Below the pieces are notes generated by a model. That model was not told the DNA's origin. It saw nothing but the letters and a program-made list of their open reading frames with translations, and did no database searches. DNA of 64,000 nucleotides from Micrasema longulum (taxonomy: Eukaryota; Arthropoda; Insecta; Trichoptera; Brachycentridae): the NCBI GenBank assembly GCA_022494885.1, contig JAGVSM010002938.1:16686-80685 (forward strand). Direction: 5' to 3'. Shown here piece after piece: positions 14,601 to 26,600 of the stretch (its first letter is position 1; each line of letters begins with the position of its first letter). A program made the translations under genes and the position numbers.

Positions 14601-17600
14601 AAAACCAACTTTACTTCTAAACACTGTTCTATATTTATTTCTTTATATTGTATTTTTGGAAATTAATGTTGTTTATACACTCATATTTTTATTTTTAGAC
14701 CAATTATACTTCTTAACAATGTTCCTATCTTTTAATTCTTTGTAGTGTATTTTTTTCAACTTATGTTGTTTACATACTTATCTTCTTTTTTTATACCAAC
14801 TTTACTTATAAATGCTGTCCTTTCTTCTATTGCTTCATATTGTATTTTTATTTTTTTATGTTGTTTATTTACTCATGTTTTTTGTATGTATGTTAAAGCC
14901 TTATGGGTGTGAACAAATTTAAAAATATATAACTCAAAATAAATAAAATCTGAAGTTAAATAGTTCTCCAGCACCATCAGCTAATTGGTATGTGTGCCTC
15001 TATTTTACTTATTTGATATTTCGAACCATTTGTAGAGTCACACTACGATTTTTGCAAATCATTTTAAAAAAACTATTTTTAATTAGATTATTAATGAAAA
15101 ATACGTTTTAAACCGATTAAAACATTTTTTTTTCTTTTTCAACTGAAAATTAGTAATGAGAATATTATTATTTCAAAAGAGTTCAGATAACCTTTTAACA
15201 TTAATCTTGAAAATTTGTATTTGCTATTTATTACAGTTTTTCAAAATTGATTTTTGAATTTTGGTTTGTTCAGTAAATAATGAATCTAGAAAATAAAAAC
15301 TAGCGAAATCACTGCAGTAATTGCAAAAAGTTCATTAATATCTTGAATGAAAATTTCGACGAACCTCGAAAGTTTTTTTAATGCATTTAAAAAAATTAAA
15401 TTTTTATAGTAGATGATATGGAATTTAATAAAAAAACAGTAACAAAATAAAGGATAAGGAACCATCAATGGGCTAAACGTGTAAATTTATAAATTTAAAT
15501 AATCATACAAAATCATTTGATTTGAATTATTTATTGACAATTCTTAATGAAATTCCATTATAATGATCAAATAATTTATATTTACATAGGTATAAGTTAT
15601 TAATTTAAAAAACTTGGTACACTTCCATTTATTTGTTTGATCAATTTGCGCTTTTACCCACTAATAGGCATCTTACACTTAAGATAATATTTAATTTTAT
15701 ATAAATTATCTTTACACTGTATAATATTCTAATATAATGTTAACATAAATAAACATTGCGATATTGCGAAATCACGATTAAAATATTTTTTCCATTTACG
15801 AAAAAAAATGTTTGTTTAAAAGGAAAAAATATATGTCACGAATCAGTATGTAATTTAAAAAATACTGAGTTTTTTTATGGACAAAAATAATGAGTAAAAA
15901 AAAAACAAAAAATGGGGTGAAATGACGTTTTTTTTAAGCAAAAAAAACTAAAGAAACGGAATTTCTTATTCTAGGCGACTTCTATGAAACAAACGCCACA
16001 TATCACCTTTCCGCTCCAAACTTGTGGTCTTTGTTTTTTTTAACCGCACTTGGCGGGCATGACGTGTGATGTCAAAGTGACGTAACGTATATCTGTCAAC
16101 GTGACGTGACGCCAACTGGGAGCCGTTTTGAATGTACTTGTTTTTATTAAACGCGAAAATTTTGAATAAAAGCTTTTTTTTACACATTAGAAGTTATATC
16201 AAAGGAGTTTTAAAATTCCGTTCTGAATACTTAATCTTTTATATTTTTATCGTTATTCCCGATTTGTAAAAACATTTTTTAATAAGTGCAACTTTTTACT
16301 TTTATTTGGGTATTTTTCAGGCAAAAATCATTCGTTTACAGAAAACATTACAGAAAATTGGTTAAGAAATCAACATTTAATTTGTTATATTTTATTGTAT
16401 TCGTTTATTAAAACCATAATTAACTCATTTAAAAAATTTACAAATATTGTCAAAAAAATAAACTTTGGTTACTTTATTTATCTAATTTATTAAAAAATGG
16501 CAAAAAGCAAAAGTAATCATAATATTTTTAGCAAAGTAAAGTGCGTTGTAAAAATTACTGCGTAAGCTTTCAAGATATATCTATTTTCTATAGTGTAATA
16601 ATATTGTGCTGCTAGTGAAAATTATGCAAAGGTAGAATTTCTTTATATTTTTTTTGGCTTTTTAAAAAAAATTAAAAGTGAATAAATACCAAAAGTGTAA
16701 ATTACAATAAATATTTTAAAGGTATATATATATTTTTAAAAATAAAATATTCCCTGCTATAATATATTGATAATGTGAAATATTATTTTTAAAGTAAAAA
16801 TACACTTTTATAACATTATCCGTGTAACACAGTTTTTTATATAGATGTTAACAAAAAATAATCAAATCTATTCGCATTTCCAAATTCACTCATGCATACT
16901 ATTTTTGACTTAGTTACATTACACATTTTAATGTTTTGTCAAAAATGCATTCAAAAGTTTTATTTGCCACTTTGCAGTTTTGTTCCATGTTTTGTTTTGA
17001 TACAATTTTAAAAATCATTTAGCAAAAACAAAATTTGCATTGACTGATTTATATATATCTATTAGTGCATAGAACATCTCCCTAGTAGCCAGATTGTAGT
17101 GTCTTATTCTTTTGATAAATAAAGACAAAATGGTCAGTTAAGCTCACATCCAGTAACTATTAAATCATCATCATCGCAATTCCCTTTCCGCACTCAATAG
17201 TGCATATGACATTAAATTTTTACACCAACTACAGCGTATCTGAATACTTTTTGTTATTATTGTATTATACATGAAGATAAGATGATCAATTGGTCAGATT
17301 AAAAAAAATATTCCTTTAAAAATAAAATGCTCTTATCGACCATGTCGGAAATCAAACCTGGACCTCTCGCATAAAAAATATTATGACCATTTGATCATAA
17401 TGCGGATAGATTCGTAAACAGTATTAAAAAAAATAGAGTACCTTCTAACAGTTATTTTATTTCTTGAGATAACTTTTGATTGGTAATTCTGTCTGTTGTC
17501 AAACTAGTGATAACTATTTTTTTTACATTTTGTGCACTGTAACTATATTCAAATTAATCATAAAACGCGTTAAACTCAAACTATGCTTTCAAATATTGAA

Positions 17601-20600
17601 AATTTACTTAGTAATTCGTATATATTTGCCAAACGCGTGAACAAATTTACTGCGTGACAAATTTGATGACGACATTATTTTTAGTAATATATTGTTTAAT
17701 CTTCCCCGAATCTGGAATATGATGCTATTGGATTATTTCCTAATCAGCTAAGTTAAATTCATGGACTTTAAAAATAAACCAACAACTCACGCAGTATTGG
17801 AATCCAATAAAACACCACCATTTCGGAAATACCAGCAGATTCGATTGAAAAAATGATCAAAAATTAAACCGACAAAATACGCCATGTTACTGATGGTCAC
17901 GGAGGACATTTGTCGGATATTATTTTTGAAAAATGATTGAGTATTTTCATTCTCAAAACACAATGAAAAGAAAAACTAGTTCCAACAAATGTTTGCTTTT
18001 ATTATTTTAATTTTCAGTTTAAAACACTCGATATATCTGTTATATCAAATTGGTATTAATAAGTCCTATTGGGGCATTAAATGTATAAAGCAAACAGAAC
18101 AAAAAATCAATTTTCAGGGAACGATAAACGATAAGGAAAGAATTTACCATAGTACCTATACATCGACTAGTCTGGTATTTTTTGTATACTGGGTGAATAG
18201 GTTAGTCTTATACAAATATTGATAATGTTCTATTATGTAGGTGGATTATTTACTCTGTTCGGAGGGCTGCTACTTATGCAATCTATGGAACTAATCTTCA
18301 TGCTGCTATCTAGAGGTGTAGAAGGTGTCAAACATATTTACAAATATCTTTTCCCTCTAATCTAAGCCTGCTAGAAGGGTAAGGACTGGTAGGGCCTATT
18401 GATTTTACCACTTACCAAGGGTCATCTGCAAAGCTGTTAGGAAAATAAATATTTCCATACGTGTTACTAACCAAAATCGGGATCAAATCAATTTTTCTTA
18501 CAATGAAAGGGTATTTATAGATAGATTGAAAAAAATATCATAATATTAAGAGAAGCCAAAAAACATTTCGTAATGGATCATTTTGTCATAAAATTAAGAT
18601 GTTTTGTTAACTTACTGCAACCAAAGTAAACACGTTATTATTTGTTATTCAATGTCCTTAAAAAAAAAATTTTGTATGGATTGTATATTTAAAAGTAAAT
18701 TTTATGTTAATATATCGATATTGACATATTACAACAGAGATGAAGAACATTCAAGAGAAGACAATATAGAAGTCCAGGCATCTACAGGGCCTATGACCTG
18801 TCAATGGCTGGTTTGAGTGGCCACTTTACACACTGTGTAACATTCACCATTCTGCCTATACTTGAACATCTATATTCCTTCAATTCTTTCACTTGTTGAT
18901 GTTTGTAAAGTTAAAGAGCTGAAACCTTTATTTATGCGGGTGAGATTCATCTAATTGAATTATTTCACCTACATACTAGGCAACGCCTGAAAATATTATT
19001 TTTTCAATTTCTATACTTCTTCATGGACCGGGTAATTTATGAACAATATTTTGAGTTTGTCCAAATTTTTGTAGACAAGAACTGGATTCAACTCCCTTGG
19101 GATCTGTTTATATTAACATACTACAACAGAGATGAAGAACATTTAAGAGAAGGCAATATAGAACTAATAGAATATATATTGCCTTCTCTTAAATGTTCTT
19201 CATCTCTGTTGTAATATGTTAATATAAACAGCTCCCCAGGGAGTTGAATCCAGTCCTTGTCTACAAAAATATGGACAAACTCAAAATATTGTCGATATCG
19301 ATTTGGAATTTATGCAGTTATTAATGTCAGCGATACGATTAAAACAGTTTATTTAAACTTTAATTGAGTTAAAACGTTATTCTGTCATGTAATACCAGAA
19401 TAAAATAATCTGTTGTACAATTTTTTTTTCAGTTGTTAATTTCTAAAAAAAATGTGAGTTTCTTCCTCATTTTCAAAAATAACCTATTAATTTAATAGAG
19501 TAATGTAACTACTGAATTAAATTTCAAGTAATGCATTATTTTTATTTGGTATACGGAGAATAAAATAAAGTAACACTTCACACTTGCCTTCTCTGCGATT
19601 GTCTGAATGAAGTTATGACAACCCCAGCTCTTGGTTGGCTGGCCTCTCTTCGGCAAGTCTGAAAAAATATTTACTTGAAAGTTTTGCTGGCACTTAAGGT
19701 TCATCTTATTTTTTAATTTTTTATTTGTTCCAACCTGGAGTAAATGATGGGAAAGTGATGATCTGTGAGAAGCTGCCGATGCTCTTCTGTCGATGGAGGC
19801 TCTTCTTTCAGCACTCCACCAGCTGGCGCAACCAGATATTGGTCCTTCTCCGCGTCTTTCACTAAAAATATAATCCAAGCGTTATAACCTATTAGTTTAC
19901 AAACGAACTAAATTATTTGAAAAGTGTTTTGTTTATTAAATGAGCGAATGATATTGTAAAGGTTCCTTTCATAGAATTAAGAATAGTCCAGAAAACCGCA
20001 TACGCACATCAAACAGAAGGCGACTCAACTACTCATAAATGACTAGGTTTACGTTTCGCTTCATTAGTTTCTTTGTAGACGTCGCTCAGTTCGCAACTCC
20101 TGATTTGAATTCAACTATGCCGTGTTGTGTTCTTTTGAAGTGTTGAAATACTGCTAGGATCTTAAAGAAACGAGATGGCATCACATTTCATGTGTAATTA
20201 ACAAACGAATGTTAAAGAAGCAAATGAATTACTTAAAAATTTAATTATTTTTCCATCTTGTCGAAGAAACAAAATAGAAATTTTGTTAGTATTGCCAGGG
20301 TAGAATTTTTTTTTGCCCTACTTTACTCATTCAATGAAAGAACTAATGAAAATTAGACCTCGGATTAAACAACGCCGTGGGGGACATTTGAACGACATTA
20401 TTTTTAAAACATCAAATATTATTTACCATGATATAAAAATATCCGTTTTGTGTCAAATAAAATTTGTTTTATATTTTAAGTTCAAAGTCCTATTATTTCA
20501 TTACTCTTACTAAATGACCCTCTATTTATCTTATCTGTTGTGTCAATCAATGTTTCCGCGTGCACAATACAATTTTAGAGAAATTTACAGATTGCTTTTT

Positions 20601-23600
20601 TTTACCTTACATTTGTGTTATGATTATTTTTTTTCCCATCAAGCAACATTACCCGGCGACTTAGCGTATGCGCGCGGCGAAAGTGTGTCTAAGTGGGGGA
20701 ATTATTGGACACAGTCTGATGTATTCAAATATAATTCTACGCTTCTTCTGGACTATTCTTAATTCTATGGCTCCTTCTTATATTTCCTTAGCTGTGGACT
20801 GCAATGACAGGCGCTGCCTTTCAGAGTAAATGTATTATTGGATGATTAAAATTTAAATCAGAAGCGCTTTGGTACTCCAGGGATCCCGATGAAGACAAAT
20901 GTTGTTTTTAGAGCTAGGAAAGCAAGGCAAAAAAAAAAGTGAGCATATTTCACTACCTTATGCAAGTTTTTACAGCCAATGTGGGTATATCCACACTTAC
21001 CACACAACTAAAATATGCATCTTATTCACTTGAACCTACCTACAGAAGAACACCAAATGCAAACAGACATTATGATAAAGAGCCATGTAAAATAAAAAAA
21101 GTCTAAGATTTGAAATGTTCATAGCACACTTTATATTTTGTTTTATAATATTACCCAATTTTCAAAAAATATAAAATGCCCTGAGTTTTTCAGTTTACCT
21201 GGTAATTTATAAGGTGTAAGTAGTTTATGACATTATTTTTTGCCACAAATGTTTGAGCTAGATGAAGAAGATATTTTTTTAAAAATAAACCCTATGAACA
21301 TCTAATCTTACTAATGGACATAAATATTTGATAACAAAATTCTTTGAATATATTATTAAATTTGACTACGCTCTAAATTTCAAAAGTGCAGATAACTTAT
21401 TTAAATAACGAGTAAAATTTCCAAATATTTCCTAAAAACATAACGCAAACACAGTTTTTTTCAAACTAAATTACCTGGAAGCTCGTCTAGGAGTTTGTTC
21501 GGCAGAAGCTCGTCGGCTGTCACTATCAATCTGAAAAGTTGACTGTTCAATTAGCTGATTTTTCTCGAGTGTTTAAATAAAAACGTGAACATGATTCATT
21601 TTTTGGTTACCGAAAAATGTTGAGGAGATGTCGGCAACAGATCTGGTTCTCTCTTCATCATGGGTCTTGGCTTACTTGCTTCTTGCTGTTCAAAGCTATC
21701 ATTTCTTTTATACTCTTCGGCTTGAGTTTTGAACGGATTGTACTGTTCCATTGGTTCTTTTTTGTGCATATGTTCAGGAGACTTGTACTTCTCTTTATAT
21801 GGGCTCTCCGGTTTGAATTGTTCCTTGTATTGCGTTTCTTGTTTGTGGACTTCAGTTTGGGTGTATTGTTCCGATAATTTGTGACTATCACTTGGTTTGA
21901 AATATTCTGGTTGCTTTTGATGCTTTTCGGGGTCAGCTGGGCTTCCCACAAGCGTAACAGAACTAAGATTGCTGGGTGAAGATGGAGATGGTCCTAGAAA
22001 AAGAAAAGGAACTGTTTTTAATGTCGTCAAATTATTTTCATTAAAAATAGGTTCTTAATACGCTTTTAATATTTGTACTCGTTATTGATCCTGTAAAAAA
22101 ATAAAAATACAATCTGGAATAATCCGGCTTATTTGCAACATTACTAAAATATAACATCATTCTTACTAACATGGACTCAGATTTGTAAAAAATATTAGAT
22201 TCTTTTAGATTTTTTTTGAAAACAAATAAGGACAAAGATAAAAAACAAAAACAAAGACAAAAATACTAAATCTACTATGCATATAAAACCAACACAACAT
22301 AACACATTACTCCATAATACATTACTCATTACCACAACATAACACATTACTCCACACTCCATATTTTATAGCAATGGAGATACCATCACAAATAGAGTCA
22401 CTTGTACATAATTATATTCTCGTTACATTTTGTATTCCTGTTTCGAAATTGTATTGGATTTATTTTGTGTTGTGTATGTAATTGGTGACATATTAGGTTT
22501 ATGTTTTTTTTTGTAAGAATTTCATTTTTTTATACCAGCTGTGTGCCCAACAATAAGTATAAATAAATCATTTAAAAAATATATATATATATTTTTTTTA
22601 CCCTTTAGAGTTTCAGAACTTGATGATGATGCCATAATTTTTGGAATTGTAAGTAATGAGCTGTCTTCTTCGGTTGCCTGAAATTAAAGTATTTTTATTT
22701 TACTCATCTATTAAAAATCTATTTTTATCATTATTTTTACATATAAAATCAAAAGTAGAAAAAAAAGTTTTTTTTATTAGATTTTCTGAAGTACCTATGC
22801 ATTATGGGCATAAACATAGCATAACAATGTGCGGTTGGCCGGGTCAAAGCTGTTTGGGTTTTACCACCCTTGTTAGTCACACGTTATCGGAGTTGTAAGA
22901 ATTCCAATGTTTTGAAAGTCTAAGTAATATATTTTATTATTATTATAAGAGTTTTTCATTGCGAATCTAAAGTATTTATTGAACCTAATAATGGTGATTA
23001 ACACCTAATAGTACAATTCAAGACATGACTGGGTAAATGTGTTACGAGACAGAAATAAAAAGTTTATATATTTTGGGTTAAAGTTTTTAACACAAGTACA
23101 CATTTTAATGAAATAACGCCTTCATTTGCTAAAAAAAAAAATTCTGCTTCTTTTTGATGACGCAGTTGGCTTTATCAGAAAGGGCTGTACATGAAATCTC
23201 AATTAATGTAAAAAATAACATTTTTTATAATTAGCGACGTATTTTTAATTTGCAGTTTTTTGTTTCGAGTACTAACACGGTATTAGTTTTATAAACAAAA
23301 TAATTCTAATTATCATGTCTCTTATTTTAATAATCGATTCCTTGGAATATAAAGGTTCCACTTGACACTATTATTAATTACAATTTGTGAACCGTGTTTC
23401 TCAAATTGTATTAAATAAGTAGACGTAGTTGACATTTTCAAAACGTCCTAACTCCTTGAGTATCTAGAAGAGATGTCTATAATAGGAATAGAGCCTATTG
23501 TAAATTATTGGAACTGTGGCGACCCCTTGTAAAATAGTTGTGACACTTGCCTCAATCACGGGGGGTTTTGGGTTGAATTCCCAGTGAAACCGCAATAATT

Positions 23601-26600
23601 CAATCGGATTTTTTAAAACGTGGGTTTTAATTACTGTATTTCGTTACAACTATTGACAGCCTTCTATACAATTATTGAGAATGAAAAAAAAAACTTTAGT
23701 AATTTGATATGTTACATTTATAGTCATAAAATAAGAAAATAGTCGTGTAAATTAACTTGATGATTTTGCTTACCTTTGCATTGGAAGAACGTCGTGATCT
23801 TGGGGTAGAAGGTCCAGGAGAAAGTCGTTGCTCTCTCAACTCTTCGTCAACTGTAAAAAAACAAATATTTATCTTTAAAAATTAGCCGTTAGTAAATATA
23901 TATCTAATAATTAAAAATTCAATTAATTTAAAAACGCAATGAGTATTTGACCAAAGCTTTTGCCTATTAAATATAAATTGAAACATTTAAGTTTGTTGAT
24001 AGAAATTCTCGGTAGAAGTTCATTGTAATTAATTTTTTTTAGAAATAATAGACGAGTGAAAAAATAACCCAATAAACTTTTTGAATACCTATATCAACAT
24101 TTTAAAAATCATTAAAAAATATATTCCGAGAGTAATAAAGGAATATACGGTAATGCTTGTCTTAGCCTTATATTATGCATGAACCTCGACATATCACCGC
24201 TTCAGTTCGTTTTTGTCCAACAAACTAAAACACAAATCTGCAGAAAAAAAGCATTTTTTTTTTTTTTTTCGAAATATGACCACAAATTAAGACAGAATTC
24301 GTTAAAAAAACCCCTTTAACAATTTTAAAAATAATATTTTTTTTATATTTTAATTTTATAAATAAAGGCTTTCTCAGAACTCCTTTACACTTAACTCAAC
24401 TTTGTAAAAAATGGTATGTTGGACAAAAACGAACCAAAGCAACAATATGTGCATCATAGATAGTTTGTCTACACATTCGCCTAAGATATCGCATTTAAAG
24501 AACAAATAATGTAAACAACTGTGACAAACTTACATTTTTTTAAACTGCATCTCCAATTTCTAGTTGGATAATCGCGGTCACTTTGTTCTGAGCCATAACC
24601 TTAAAAAAATATTGTGTAATGTTAACACAGCTACAGTTAAACTAAATAAGTATTTATTCTAACATTACCAAGTGGTATTCATTTGAAATATATAAATTTG
24701 ATATCTTTGTAGTCTTCTTTTATTATCATCAATTAACTACCACGATAAATAAGTACTAGTATAAAATCGAGAGGAGGCGGAGTGATTAAATAAGTTTCAA
24801 ATTTGCTTGCGAAAAAATTCATGCACGATAAGATATAATTATGAAACATTTGTATTCAAGAATATGGGTTTGAATGGGTGGTTTAAAGGGGTTTTTTAAA
24901 ATGACTCTAAAGGGGTTAAAATGGGTGGTTCGACCGCGGCGGGACATTTCCTAGTCTTCAGGGAAGTGTATGTTGCCCTTGCGATAATACCATCTAGAAA
25001 AAAATATATCTCCCCTTTGTAAACCCTGGACTATGTGTCCTTTGAGACATATCTAACAGAGTAAAGGGCGAATGAGAAACCTCGGGCGCCACAAAACCTG
25101 AGTAACTCCATCTAAAGGATGGGAAAAAAACCCTTACAGAAAAACTAAAAACATAATAATACGCTTTTTAAAGGTTCATTCAATAAAAAGAATAATAAAA
25201 TTGAAACATTGATCAAAACTAGGGAATTCACAGAAGCATAAATGAACAAAAAAGTATTTTAACAAATACTTGTGACATGTAGTTAAAAAGAAGTATATAT
25301 TATGTGACATCAACGAAAGACCAGGTATTCTAAAATGCTGGACGTAACAATTTGGTAAGCTGCTTAATGAAGACTCAAATACAACAGATAATATAATAGA
25401 CGTAAACTTGGGTGAAGACAATGACACTCAACCACCACTAACAATAGATGAAATAAGTCACTCAGTAAAATACGTCATATTATTCTTTGTTTTTCAATGT
25501 AAGTCATTGCTTTTTTGCGCTTTTTCACTGGACGCGTCTACCGTACAAAACTAAATTTGAGTCTCAATAACTTTTTTTTAAAATGATATTTTATGTATTT
25601 ACAAAGAAACAGATAATCGGGTTTAACTGTTATAAATAGAAACTAATTTAGCTACTCGTATTTAAAAATATTAGGGTATGCCATCCAGTAACGTGCATTC
25701 ACGTAATTTTTAATAAATAAAGCAACGGTGGCTTAAAAATGATATTGACCTGATACAGAACTAGTGGCGCTCGCTTTCCGGCTGGCGCTGGCCTCGGGCG
25801 ACGGGGCGCGCAGCTCGCCGTGCGCGCCACTCGGCTCGGCGGGCGCGCTCGCGCCGCCGGCTGCGCCCCCCGCCGCGCCGGCCGGCGGGTCGCTCTCGGC
25901 GTAGAACACGCGGCGCAGCGCCTCCAGCACCGTCTCGCCGTCCGTGAACACGCGGTACGTCAGAAGGAATGTGTTGAGAAAGTCGACCGAGAGAAAACGG
26001 AGATCTGGAAAGAGGCAGCTTTATAATAATAACAGATTTTAAAGTCTTTAAATGCAATCTACCCGTTTGTCTTTTCAGAATGTAATATTCACGTAGTTAT
26101 TTTAAAAAACCCAATGAATCGAAAATGTAACTACCCATCATAACCTATAGTCCTTAAAATAAAGCTTGATTAGAATGACAGCTGTCAAACTAATTTCATT
26201 AACGATGGTAAATTACTGATCACTGATCAAATCGATTTTATCCGTTATTTCATGCAATCGTGAAACTCTGTTTCCAAAAATTGATATAAAAAACGAAAAA
26301 CAAGCCTATTATTTTGTGTTAAACATAATTGTTCACCAAAAAATGAGACATTTGTACTTTTTTCATGAACAACATCAAACGAATAATTTTTTTATTCGAT
26401 CAATTTACATGGATAAATTTGTCCTATCTCTAACGTTTTTGCAAAATGATGCTACCTCGTTAGAACATCGTTAATAATTAGGTTAATTTTAGCTTTTTTT
26501 TAGTTTTAAAGATGATTTTATATATTGATCTTGATTTATGTTTTAAGCAATGTAATCAAAAAATAAATTAACACGCCAGATACAAATGATTTTTCGTGTG

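Noticed and set aside
25733..26057. Alternative Arg-rich frames over exon 16
   Set aside because: Same reason: high GC removes stop codons in all frames. The [13 protein letters not shown] frame is the conserved one.
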